Source of the DNA: Lewinellaceae bacterium
GTDB lineage: Bacteria > Bacteroidota > Bacteroidia > Chitinophagales > Saprospiraceae
Reading direction: 5' to 3'
Length of the DNA stretch: 64,000 nucleotides
NCBI GenBank assembly: GCA_016712415.1
Contig: JADJRC010000003.1
Span: forward strand, 94,157-158,156
Position 1 is the first letter of the stretch, and every line of letters starts with the position of its first letter. Positions 25,851 through 34,773 of this stretch are shown here, one piece after another. Both the position numbers and the translations under genes were made by a program. The notes beneath the pieces are model-generated. The model did not search any database and was not told the origin of the DNA. It saw only the letters and a program-made list of their open reading frames with translations.

Positions 25851-27587
25851 ATGGAACACAAGACTTTTTCCTCCGTCAACATCAATACCTCCGGAGCCGC
25901 AGAAAACACCTTCGATGCTATCGTAGTCGGTAGCGGCATCAGCGGTGGCTGGGCAGCCAAGGAGCTCTGCGAAAAAGGCCTGAAAACGCTCGTGCTGGAA
26001 CGCGGCCGCAATGTCGATCACGTGAAAGACTACCCTACGGCAACGATGAAAGCCTGGGAGTTTCCGCACCGCCTCGTCTCCTCGCAGCAAACGGTGCAGG
26101 ACAATCCCATTATCAGCCGGGCTGCCGGTTACGGTGAGGACACGGAGCACTTTTTTGTAAAAGACAAAGACCACCCCTACGTGCAGCAAAAGGATTTTGT
26201 GTGGGTGCGGGGCTACCAGGTTGGCGGCAAATCGCTTATTTGGGGCCGTGCCTGTCCGCGCTGGAGTCCCTATGAATTTGATGCGCCGGCCCGTCTCGGC
26301 TATGGCCTCGAATGGCCCATCCGGTATGAAGACGTGGCGCCCTGGTATTCGCACGTCGAGCGTTTTATCGGCGTTTGCGGCAACAGGGACGGTATCGAAT
26401 CCATGCCCGACGGCGAATTCCTGCCGCCGTTCGTGTTCAACAGCGTCGAACTGTCGATGAAAACGAAGATCAACGCCCGCTACGGCAACCGGTACATGGT
26501 ACAGGGCCGCTGGGCGCATGTCACGGAACCGAACGAGATACACCAGGAACAGGGACGCGGCAAATGCCAGGCGCGCAACAAATGCATGCGCGGCTGTCCG
26601 TTCGGCGCTTATTTCAGCAGCAATTCCAGCACCCTGCCCTGGGCCGCCAAAACGGGCAACCTGACGGTACGGCCATTTTCCGTGGCGCATTCGATCATTT
26701 ACGACGAACAAAAAGGCAAGGCAGTAGGTGTGCGCATCGTCGATACCAATACAAGGGAAACGATCGACTATTTTGCCAAAGTCATCTTCATGAATGCTTC
26801 GGCGCTCAACACGAACCTCATCCTGCTCCACTCCAAAAGCAAACGTTTCCCCGACGGCATCGGCAACGACAGCGGCACGCTGGGCAAATACGTGGGCTTC
26901 CACAACTACCGCGGCACCATAGATGGCGATATTGAAGGTTTTCAGGATAAATACTATTTCGGCAACAACCCTTCGGAGTGCATGATGCCCAATTTCCGGA
27001 ATCTCAAAAAACAGGATACCGATTTTGTCGGCGGCTACATGGCTTTTATGGGCGCCTGGCGCGGACAGAGCGAAGCGCCGGAGGCGAACCCGCAAATCGG
27101 CGGCGCGTACAAGGATGCACTGTGTGAGGCAGGGCAGTGGCATACCTACATCTACATGCAGGGCGAAACCATCCTCAAGGCGTCGAACCGCGTGTATCTG
27201 AGCGACAGCCAAAAAGACCAGTGGGGTATTCCTCAACTTGTTACCGATGTGGACTACGACGACAACGACGAAAAAATGAAGCAGGATTTCCTGGTGCAGG
27301 GCGCCGAACTGCTGGAGGCGGGCGGCGCGAAAAACATCAATGCTTACGACCGCAACTGGCCGCCCGGGCTGGATATCCACGAGATGGGTGGCTGCCGCAT
27401 GGGCGCCGACCCCAAAAACTCGATGCTCAACCGCTGGAACCAGATGCACGCCTGCAAGAATGTGTTTGTGACCGACGGCGCGTGTATGACCAGCACCGGC
27501 GTGCAAAGCCCCTCCATCTTCTATATGGCGCTCACGGCGCGGGCGGTTGACTACGCGGTAGGGGAGATGAAGAAGGGAAATTTGTGA
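25851..27587 (+). CDS. GMC family FAD-dependent oxidoreductase
   Basis: A 578-residue flavoprotein. The dinucleotide-binding motif GSGISGGWAAKELCEKG is near residues 26-42, KSLIWGRACPRWSPYEF near 127, the Cys-rich KCMRGCPFGAYFSS near 243, and the C-terminal substrate-domain motifs HEMGGCRMGADP and VTDGACMTSTGVQSPS near 505-550. Relatives oxidise sugars or polyols and often pair with a small gluconate-2-dehydrogenase-like subunit, which is not adjacent here. No Tat signal is visible at the chosen ATG. The substrate cannot be assigned. Confidence 0.9.
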   Translation: MEHKTFSSVNINTSGAAENTFDAIVVGSGISGGWAAKELCEKGLKTLVLERGRNVDHVKDYPTATMKAWEFPHRLVSSQQTVQDNPIISRAAGYGEDTEHFFVKDKDHPYVQQKDFVWVRGYQVGGKSLIWGRACPRWSPYEFDAPARLGYGLEWPIRYEDVAPWYSHVERFIGVCGNRDGIESMPDGEFLPPFVFNSVELSMKTKINARYGNRYMVQGRWAHVTEPNEIHQEQGRGKCQARNKCMRGCPFGAYFSSNSSTLPWAAKTGNLTVRPFSVAHSIIYDEQKGKAVGVRIVDTNTRETIDYFAKVIFMNASALNTNLILLHSKSKRFPDGIGNDSGTLGKYVGFHNYRGTIDGDIEGFQDKYYFGNNPSECMMPNFRNLKKQDTDFVGGYMAFMGAWRGQSEAPEANPQIGGAYKDALCEAGQWHTYIYMQGETILKASNRVYLSDSQKDQWGIPQLVTDVDYDDNDEKMKQDFLVQGAELLEAGGAKNINAYDRNWPPGLDIHEMGGCRMGADPKNSMLNRWNQMHACKNVFVTDGACMTSTGVQSPSIFYMALTARAVDYAVGEMKKGNL

Positions 27588-27610
27588 AAAACAACATTTA
27601 AAGATACAAC

Positions 27611-27970
27611 ATGCTTACCGCCATTATTCCCAAATTGCCCATGCGTAACAAGGCCATTACAAGGGATTATTATTTAAACAAACTGGGCTTTCAGCCATCG
27701 GGCAGTGCTGACTTCGATGGCTACCTGATGGTGCAGAAAGACAGCATTCAAATTCACTTTTTTGAATTTAAAGAACTTGATCCCAAAGAAAATTACGGAC
27801 AGGTTTATATCCGAACGGATAATATAGAAGCCTTGTACCAGTGGGCCTTGGACAAAAAAACAGAGATTCACCCGGCCGGGCATTTGCAAACCAAACCCTG
27901 GGGGCAAAAAGAGTTATCCTTGCTGGATCCCGACCATAATTTACTGACTTTCGGGCAGGAGGTGAAATGA
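27611..27970 (+). CDS. VOC superfamily protein (glyoxalase/bleomycin-resistance type)
   Basis: A 119-residue single-domain protein with the paired beta-alpha-beta-beta-beta layout of the VOC fold: RDYYLNKLGFQ near 20, GYLMVQKDSIQIHFFEF near 40 and the closing LSLLDPDHNLLTFGQ near 103. Full-length members bind bleomycin-type drugs or act as metal enzymes; the exact role is open. It starts 23 bases after the GMC gene. Its codons are more A/T-rich than those of the GMC gene, as are the next three genes. Confidence 0.85.
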   Translation: MLTAIIPKLPMRNKAITRDYYLNKLGFQPSGSADFDGYLMVQKDSIQIHFFEFKELDPKENYGQVYIRTDNIEALYQWALDKKTEIHPAGHLQTKPWGQKELSLLDPDHNLLTFGQEVK

Positions 27971-28126
27971 AGACAAACGACAGCGCACTTTCCGCAAGGT
28001 ATGCTCTTTCACCTCCATTATTTACCCGCCTGGAGTTCGGTGGCCGAATTTTAGATACGCTCTTCGTGTTAACCCGGAGCAATAGTGATACCCACCAATC
28101 AAAACAGCCATAAAGGGGTAAAATCA

Positions 28127-28292
28127 ATGGGAAAAATATACGTGGAAGGAAAAACATTTGACAGGGAAGACTTTACGGAACGAACGTTAGAGCCGGGCGA
28201 CTATGAAAATTGTGTCTTTCACCAAGTTCTCCTTACGGGGTATTTCAGGGCTTTTGGATAAATACGATATTGTAATAGATAGAACAACGTAG
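28127..28292 (+). pseudogene. Internally deleted pentapeptide-repeat protein gene
   Basis: From ATG 28127 the sequence reads MGKIYVEGKTFDREDF then DYENCVF, which matches the start of Bacteroidota pentapeptide-repeat proteins. From 28227, in another frame, it reads FSLRGISGLLDKYDIVID, which matches their usual C-terminus. The whole repeat domain (roughly 150 residues in intact relatives) is missing and the two ends are joined out of frame; the first frame stops at 28261 after 44 residues. Intact relatives fold as a beta-helix like the gyrase-protecting Qnr proteins. I read this as a deletion remnant. Bases 27971-28126 before it hold no gene that I can see. Confidence 0.8.
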
Positions 28293-28334
28293 TATAGCAT
28301 GAACCAATATAGTGAACACGGAAATAACAGAAAA

Positions 28335-28706
28335 ATGAAAAGCAAAATTCTGAACGCCCTCCTGATACTCTCCTCTCTGGTTGGATATCTGGAATGGGGG
28401 AAGGACAACAAACTGTTTTTGTTTCAGGCAGAAGCAGAAATCATCTCTAAATTAATAGACAACCCGCTTTCGGTGCTGCATCCTTTCACCGTACTTCCAT
28501 TTGTTGGACAAATATTATTGTTGATTACATTATTCCAGCAGAAGCCGGGCAGGATATTGACCTATGTCGGCATAGGAGGAATTGGAATTTTATTGGCGCT
28601 CATGTTTGTGATAGGTTTAATTACCCTGAATGTCAAGGTCCTGGCTTCAACCATTCCATTTCTTGTATTGGCATTTGTAACGATCAGGCATCACCGTGCC
28701 AAATAA
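28335..28706 (+). CDS. Small integral membrane protein, unknown function
   Basis: About 123 residues from the ATG at 28335 (an in-frame ATG at 28299 would add 12 polar residues). Four hydrophobic segments are visible: around LNALLILSSLVGYLEW, VLPFVGQILLLITLF, ILTYVGIGGIGILLALMFVIGL and LASTIPFLVLAFVTI. The end is basic. I do not recognise a characterised family. Its A/T-rich codon use matches the neighbouring accessory genes. Confidence 0.7.
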   Translation: MKSKILNALLILSSLVGYLEWGKDNKLFLFQAEAEIISKLIDNPLSVLHPFTVLPFVGQILLLITLFQQKPGRILTYVGIGGIGILLALMFVIGLITLNVKVLASTIPFLVLAFVTIRHHRAK

Positions 28707-28747
28707 TGCGCCTGAACATTCCGGTAGAAAAGTAATCGTAACCTATC

Positions 28748-29485
28748 ATGAAAATAAATCTATACATTTTAATCGCATGCTTGCTGGCTCCAGGCGGGTG
28801 CCGAACCTCGAAGCATCTTGATATCTATGAAACCGGGACACTAAAAATCCGGAAAATTGCGGGCGGCACTTATATCCATACTTCATTTTTAGAAACGGAA
28901 ACCTTTGGAAAAGTACCTTGTAACGGCATGATTGTCGCCAATAGTGGAGAAGCAATCGTATTTGACACCCCAACCGATGATGCTGTTTCCGCAGAATTGA
29001 TAAGTTGGATGGAGAAGACGATACATTGCAGTGTTGTTGGAGTCGTCGCCACTCATTTTCACGCGGACTGCCTGGGTGGCCTAAGCGAATTTCACCGGCG
29101 GGGCATTCCCTCTTATGCAAGTAATTCCACCATTAGCCTGGCCGGGCAGAACAATGAAACGGCGCCTCAAAACGGGTTTGATAACATTCTTGTACTTCAG
29201 GTCGGAAGCAAAAGTGTGGTCAATGAATTTTTAGGACAGGGGCATACCGTCGATAACATAGTAAGCTATTACCCTGAAGATAAAGTGCTGTTCGGTGGCT
29301 GTCTGGTTAAATCCATGGACGCCGGAAAGGGCTATTTGGGAGACGCAAATGTGAAAACATGGTCGGGCACGGTTCGAAAAGTAAAAGAAAAATACGGTGA
29401 AGCCGAAATCATCATTCCAGGGCATGGAAATTATGGCAACCTTGAATTGCTGGACTATACCATAAAGATGTTTGAGCAGGAGTAA
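28748..29485 (+). CDS. Subclass B1 metallo-beta-lactamase
   Basis: A 245-residue exported zinc enzyme close in layout to CcrA. Zinc site 1 is His103, His105 (HFHADCLGG) and His166 (GQGHTVDN); zinc site 2 is Asp107, Cys185 (FGGCLVKS) and His226 (IIPGHGNYG). Lys188, three after the Cys, matches the substrate-binding Lys of B1 enzymes. The usual Asn of the 233 loop seems to be Tyr196. The N-terminus has a hydrophobic segment and a Cys at 18, so it may be a lipoprotein like NDM-1, though PGGC is a poor lipobox. By family it should hydrolyse beta-lactams including carbapenems; activity is not proven. No mobile element borders it. Confidence 0.9.
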   Translation: MKINLYILIACLLAPGGCRTSKHLDIYETGTLKIRKIAGGTYIHTSFLETETFGKVPCNGMIVANSGEAIVFDTPTDDAVSAELISWMEKTIHCSVVGVVATHFHADCLGGLSEFHRRGIPSYASNSTISLAGQNNETAPQNGFDNILVLQVGSKSVVNEFLGQGHTVDNIVSYYPEDKVLFGGCLVKSMDAGKGYLGDANVKTWSGTVRKVKEKYGEAEIIIPGHGNYGNLELLDYTIKMFEQE

Positions 29486-29549
29486 GAACCCGTATGCCGG
29501 AAAATCCATCCTGCCGCGCTACTTTTGACGAAACAAAAAAACAAACCGT

Positions 29550-30851
29550 ATGAAATCTTGCTTTGCCGCCGCGTTTCTGCTCCTTTTTTACGCCACCGTT
29601 GCCGCCCAGGAACTTGTCTCCGCCACCTTGCTTGGCGTCAGAACCTCGTCTGAACTCACCAGCCAGTTTGGATTACCAATGTCATTCGGCGCCAAATTCT
29701 ACCGCATCACCTATACCACCTCCGATCTCCAGGGGATGACAGACACGGTTTCCGGACTGGTGGCTGTGCCCGACGACCCCACAAGGGTATACCCCAGGGT
29801 CGTGTACCAGCACGGTACGGCGGGTTCGCCGCTGGGTGTGCCGTCGTTCAATGCCGCACAGGACGGGGAGGGCAGTATAGGACTGCTGTTTGCCGGTTTG
29901 GGGTACGTGGCCCTGCTGCCCGACTACCTGGGCCTCGGCCTGTCCGACGGCTTCCATCCATACGTACATGCGGCAAGCGAGGCCTGGGTGGCAGCCGATA
30001 TGTTGCGCGCCTTGCCGGCTTTTAACGCACAATACGACGTGTTTACGAACGAGCAGTTGTTCATCACGGGTTATTCACAGGGCGGGCATGCAGCCATGGC
30101 CCTGCACCGCGAGGTCGAAACCAGTTTGCAGGATGAGTTCACCGTGACTGCTGCTGCGCATTTATCCGGCCCGTACAGCATCGGGGAGGTCATGCGCGAC
30201 CTTATCCTGTCCGACGATATTTATTACTACCCTTCCTACCTGCCCAACACGATCCTGTCGTACCAAACCGGTTACGGCGGTTTATTCGACCAGATGACGG
30301 ATGTGTTCAAGGAGCCCTACGCTACTGCCATCGGCCAGTTTTACACAGGCGCCATTACCCTCGACCAGTTGAACAACCAGCTGATCGCATTGCTGACCAC
30401 CAATGAAGGCGCTATGGCCGACGACCAGGTACCCTACCTCAACAGTCTGCTGGCCCGCGATTCCATGCTGGCCCGCGGCGCGATCGATCTTGTCGCCACC
30501 GACGTAGACCCGACGGCCGATCACGGCGGTTGTGTCGTGCCGGCGCTGACCTATACGGTGTTCTTCTTTGCGGGTTATCAGCAAGTCGGAACAGTGACGG
30601 CAATTGACACTCCGGTGGTTGAATTGCTTCAGGTGTGGCCTAATCCGGCGGGCGCAACCGCAACCTTGCGCAATCTGCCGGCAAATGGTCACGTCACGGT
30701 CATGGATATAAGCGGCCTTACGCGTATGCGCGCAACGGTTTCGGGTGGTGACCAGCAACTTGACGTGTCCGGACTTGAAAACGGCTTATACCTTGTGCAG
30801 TGCCGGACGGCGGGAAGGTTATGGCAAGGAAAAATGGTCGTACAGCGGTAA
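29550..30851 (+). CDS. Secreted alpha/beta-hydrolase (lipase-like) with T9SS sorting domain
   Basis: A 433-residue exported protein. The signal peptide is MKSCFAAAFLLLFYATVAA. An alpha/beta-hydrolase domain of the secretory-lipase type (about 30-340) has YQHGTAG near 89 and the nucleophile Ser in TGYSQGGHAA near 175; the acid and His probably lie in the DVDPTADHGG segment near 320-326. A C-terminal sorting domain begins at VWPNPAG near 362, so the protein should be exported by T9SS and attached to or released from the surface. The substrate is unknown; an ester or lipid is likely. Confidence 0.85.
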   Translation: MKSCFAAAFLLLFYATVAAQELVSATLLGVRTSSELTSQFGLPMSFGAKFYRITYTTSDLQGMTDTVSGLVAVPDDPTRVYPRVVYQHGTAGSPLGVPSFNAAQDGEGSIGLLFAGLGYVALLPDYLGLGLSDGFHPYVHAASEAWVAADMLRALPAFNAQYDVFTNEQLFITGYSQGGHAAMALHREVETSLQDEFTVTAAAHLSGPYSIGEVMRDLILSDDIYYYPSYLPNTILSYQTGYGGLFDQMTDVFKEPYATAIGQFYTGAITLDQLNNQLIALLTTNEGAMADDQVPYLNSLLARDSMLARGAIDLVATDVDPTADHGGCVVPALTYTVFFFAGYQQVGTVTAIDTPVVELLQVWPNPAGATATLRNLPANGHVTVMDISGLTRMRATVSGGDQQLDVSGLENGLYLVQCRTAGRLWQGKMVVQR

Positions 30852-30900
30852 ACCCGGTGACTGAAATTTAAACACGCTCTAAATCCCGGTACTTACTCAT

Positions 30901-31605
30901 TTATGCGGTATTCCTTGCTTGCAGGAGAAGGAAGCCACCCACCAGTATGAACCAAACCATGTGCAAAGGCGCGGCAAGCCCCAGCAGCCCGAATGCCGGA
31001 TTGACGGTAAACAAAAACGACAATGCCAGCAGCACACCACAAGCCATTCCCCAATAACAAAGCCATTTTGGCAGTGCCCCCACCTTAAGTGCTGCCCATG
31101 CCATCATACCGGACCCCAATACAATGATAAACAGAGGTCCAAATATATCGTTGCTGATCTGAAAAAAATACAGAATGAAGGAAGCATGCCTCGCAATCTG
31201 GGCATCTGTTTCGGGCGATTTGCCGTACAACAGCAGCACATGATTCATGAGGCTTAATTGCATCACCCATAGGGCCATTGTGAAAGGTACCCCGATGGAG
31301 TAGCCCACTAAACCAAGGTTTTTTTGCCAATTTCTCTCCCCGATATATTGATAAAGAACAACCCCTGTAATAAGAAAACAGGTAAACCCGGCAACAGGTA
31401 TCACCATGATAAATCGGGACAGTGAAGGGCTTGCCATCACGTTTTGTATCCACGGTACAACCGAGCCGCCGGAATACACATCCTGGAAAAAAAGAAGTCC
31501 CTTGCTGCTTGATGTGATGGCAAAGGAGAGAACAAGCAGTCCGGCCAGTATGCCGGCTATCCCGCCAAGGCGTAAAACCGGAGCCGGAGTGGAAGTGCTG
31601 TGCAT
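30901..31605 (-). CDS. Multi-pass membrane protein, DUF4386-like
   Basis: A 234-residue protein with six to seven hydrophobic helices and short loops, of the DUF4386 type (GGIAGILAGLLVLSFAI at the start, LYFFQISNDIFGPLFIIVLG in the middle). No enzymatic motif is seen. It is divergent from an AraC fragment, a common neighbour arrangement for such genes, so the regulator may once have controlled it. Confidence 0.7.
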   Translation of the reverse strand: MHSTSTPAPVLRLGGIAGILAGLLVLSFAITSSSKGLLFFQDVYSGGSVVPWIQNVMASPSLSRFIMVIPVAGFTCFLITGVVLYQYIGERNWQKNLGLVGYSIGVPFTMALWVMQLSLMNHVLLLYGKSPETDAQIARHASFILYFFQISNDIFGPLFIIVLGSGMMAWAALKVGALPKWLCYWGMACGVLLALSFLFTVNPAFGLLGLAAPLHMVWFILVGGFLLLQARNTA

Positions 31606-31704
31606 AGGATTTTCGTTTTGAATGGTTGATGCACAAAGGTGCCGCTGTCATCTTTGTTGGAATTGTAAAAACCTGACAAAACGAAAAACGAATACTTACG
31701 TAGG

Positions 31705-31902
31705 GTGATGCCGGCCTGCCAAACCAGGAGAGTGTTGTTTCCGGAAAAACCCTCTCCTCAGGAAATTGGCAACAAACTTGAGCCTGTTGATTCCTACAGC
31801 CTGACGGATATTGTCTTAAGTGCCGGGTATTTTGACCAGGCTCATTTTATCCACGAACTTCAATCGGCCTTTGGTGAAAGTCCGGGGACTTACTTCAAAT
31901 GA
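31705..31902 (+). pseudogene. 3' remnant of an AraC-family regulator gene
   Basis: The last 40 residues (SLTDIVLSAGYFDQAHFIHELQSAFGESPGTYFK region) match the second helix-turn-helix of AraC regulators, including the G-Y-x-D-Q-x-H-F-I core. The first 24 residues do not resemble the family and the preceding 80 bases carry stops, so the sensor domain and first helix-turn-helix are lost. A 65-residue protein could still be made but would lack half of the DNA-binding unit. Confidence 0.75.
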
Positions 31903-31939
31903 ACACACAAACTGGTCTGGGACCAGGCAGGGGCCGCTC

Positions 31940-34607
31940 TCACAGCAAAAACCGATACGTAAACTTCACCAAAAAGATATTCCGCAGTTGCTGATCGAAC
32001 ACGTTGTCGAACAGGCTGCGCACCAGCGGTGTGTCCAGATCGGCGCCGGCGTCGGGGATACTGCCCTGCGACCACACCAGGTAGAGTTCCGAGCCTGGTA
32101 CGTATTCCCAGCGCACCACGAGGTTGGAGCGAAACTGGATGAAGTTGAAATCGGGCTTGTCAAACGTGTAGTCCGGCGCGCCATCGGCATTTTCATCTAC
32201 GGAGAATACATCGGCGGCGAGGCTTAGTTGCTGCGGGGTGTATTGCCGGAAGCGGCTGTCGTAGTTTTTGTTGAGCGGATCGGTCACCAGGCCGAAGTGG
32301 TCGTACAATGCCCTGAAAATAAAAGGCTGGGCATAGTATTGCACCGTCAGGTCGGGCGTGATGTTGTAGTTGATGCGTGTGGTGAGCGAAAAGCTGTGCT
32401 GGTTCACTTCACTCACGATGGTGCGCTGTTCACCGTTCAGGTCTGCCTGGTCGACAAACTGATCCTGCTTGCGCCAGGAATAACTGTAACCGGGGTAGAT
32501 ACCGATGCGCAGGGCGTCGAGCGGCTGGATAGTGATGCCTCCCGAATAGTCCTGCGCGCGTACCGTATTGCCGAACCCCCAGGCCACAGAGGCTTCCGAA
32601 AAGAAAGAAACCTTTTTCCTGCCGTCGGTTTCAAAGTAGACAAATGTGCCCATGCCCGGAGGTTTGCGCAGCGAAGAACCGCCCCGGAGAGCGTTGTTCG
32701 ATATTTCGAGCGGATTCCAGGTAAGTCCCGTGCCGATGCGCCAGTTGTTGTTGAACCATACATGGGCATTGGTATTATATGCCGTGTAGAGCAGTTGCCC
32801 GCCGAAATCCCAGCGCGCCCAGTGGTTATAGTTGAGCCGTCCGTTGCGGAAAATGGAAAAGGGTTTGAGGATATGGTATCCGGCCCACGTAAAATGGTTG
32901 ATCTCGTCTGCGGCTTGCAGGAAGCCTACGTCGTTGAGTTCAAGTTCCGGAGAGCGCCAGGTTGCGCCGGTTTCAAACTTGAACACTCCGCCCCTGCGAT
33001 CGGGGGAGCCGCCCACCTTGCCTATTCTGAAGGTGCCACCTGTTCCGGTGAGCGCAGTCCGGGTGCTGTCGACCGAAAGGTGGCCGGCGTTGCTGCGCTG
33101 AAAAAGATGTACAAAACCGGTCTGCGTTTCGAGGATGGCCTCCCGGCTGCCTTCTACACGACTGAAAATGGCGTTTGCTTTCACAAACCACCAGCGGTTT
33201 TTCCAGTACCGCTGAAAATCAAGCCCCCCGGAGTAGGCGTTGCGGTGCATCCAGTCCAGGCCTTTGTCGCGGTTGACGGCGCTGAACACGCCACCGATAA
33301 TCGTATTGCCCTGGTCAAAATCGCGCATCAGACGCCCGACAAAGTAGTTGGTGGTGGGCTCCACGAGTTGCTTGCGCTGCTCGCCCGCGTGGTCGATTTT
33401 GGCCATTTCCTGCTGCGTTACGCTTTCCAGGATGCCGATCGACCAGCCTTTCTTTGTTTTGCCGCTAAACTTTGCCGCGCCGAGTATGGCGGTGTTTTGC
33501 GGCACTTCGGCATACTCATCGTCGGCCAGGTCGGGTGAGCCGTGCGGCCTGCCGCCGATGCGCCGGGAATAGAACAACAGGTCGGAGTCGTAACTGCCGC
33601 CTGCCTCGGAGCCGGTGAGCCGGTAGTCGAACAGGTTGCGGCTTTCCATAAAAAAGGGCCGCCGTTCCCCGAAAAATATCTGGTACCCGTCGAGCCGCAC
33701 AGCTCCGGGGTCGGCTTCCACCTGCCCGAAATCGGGGTTGATGGTAAAATCGAGGATCAGGTCGCTGGTGACCGCCAGTTTGCCGTCGAGACCGCCGCTG
33801 ATGCGACTCCTGCTGCCGTCGGCAAAGGGGTTGCCGGCCTCTTTTTCAAAGTGTTCGGTCTGTGCAACGATGTACGGCGCCAGTTCAACCTGCTTGCGCG
33901 CAGGCAGGTTGCGCAAGCCATGCAGTTCGCCGTAGCCGCTCACCCAGCCGCCAGAATTATGGGGGGATGTATTGCCAGGTGGAGCGCTCTTCCTTTCTGA
34001 AGATGCGCCGCATGAGCTGGATGCCCCAAACGGGTTCTGCCTGGTCGCCATAGCGCAACTGGCTGAAAGGTATTTTTATCTCGGCCGTCCAGCCCAGGCT
34101 GTCCACATGGGTTTTGCCGTACCAAATGGGGTTCCAGTTGGTGTCCCAGTTGTTGCCGTTATCGGTCACGAATTCATCGCCCTTTACTCCGCTCACCGAG
34201 AGCGTAAAGGAAAAGGCCGTGCGCAGGTCGTGGTAACTGTCGATATTGACCTCCACCCAGTCGCCGGGAAATTCGTCGCGCCGGCTCATGCGCTGCACGA
34301 TACTGTCGGGCGATTCATCAAACGCGCGGTAGGCGAGCAGGAGGTATTTGTCGTCGTACAGGATTTTGAACTGGGTGGGCTGGTGGGGCAGGGCGCCTTC
34401 GTTGGGTTGATACTGGATGAAATCGCCGCCCCACGGCACTGTTGCCCAGGCCGGCTCGTCGGGTATACCGTCGAATTCAATGGATTCGGCGCTGATGGAT
34501 TGCGTAAAGTACTGTTTTCTGGCGATTTCTGCCCTGGGCGCCTGTGCGGAAAGGTGGCAGCATATGCATAGCATCAGGGCGACAAATAGCGGAGAACGGT
34601 GTTGCAT
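31940..34607 (-). CDS. DUF5916 outer-membrane protein with CBM9-like domain, frameshifted
   Basis: After the signal peptide (SPLFVALMLCICCHLSA) residues about 35-215 form a CBM9-like sugar-binding beta domain (FDGIPDEPAWATVPW). The rest is a long beta-rich region of the DUF5916 type, probably an outer-membrane barrel, ending in the aromatic-rich VKFTYRFLL. At the run of six C on the minus strand (plus 33961-33966) the frame shifts: with five C the protein reads WQYIPHNSGGWVSGYGELHG without interruption, about 888 residues in total. The family often accompanies polysaccharide or peptide uptake, but its function is unclear. It is divergent from the glycosyltransferase at 34774. Confidence 0.85.
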
Positions 34608-34741
34608 ACAGGAGGATTTTACGTCGCGAAACTGAGGAGAAAAGACAAGGTCGCTTCACATGGGTTGCAAGGTTAATTTGTGTGCAAGCGCGCAAAATAC
34701 CGACTTCGCGGATACGCCAGCGGCGGAACTCGTTTTTCTCC

Positions 34742-34749
34742 TATTTTTG
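34742..34749 (+). promoter_or_regulatory. Candidate -7 box (TATTTTTG) for the GT39 gene
   Basis: TATTTTTG matches TAnnTTTG. Initiation about seven bases downstream leaves an 18-base leader to ATG 34774 and argues against the longer open frame from 34660. No clear -33 element was found. Confidence 0.4.
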
Positions 34750-34773
34750 CCCCGCTATGTCGAGGTACTTAAC

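Noticed and set aside
25812..27506. Long minus-strand open frame of 564 codons
   Set aside because: It is antisense to the clear GMC oxidoreductase gene and has no recognisable motifs; long antisense frames are expected with this codon usage.
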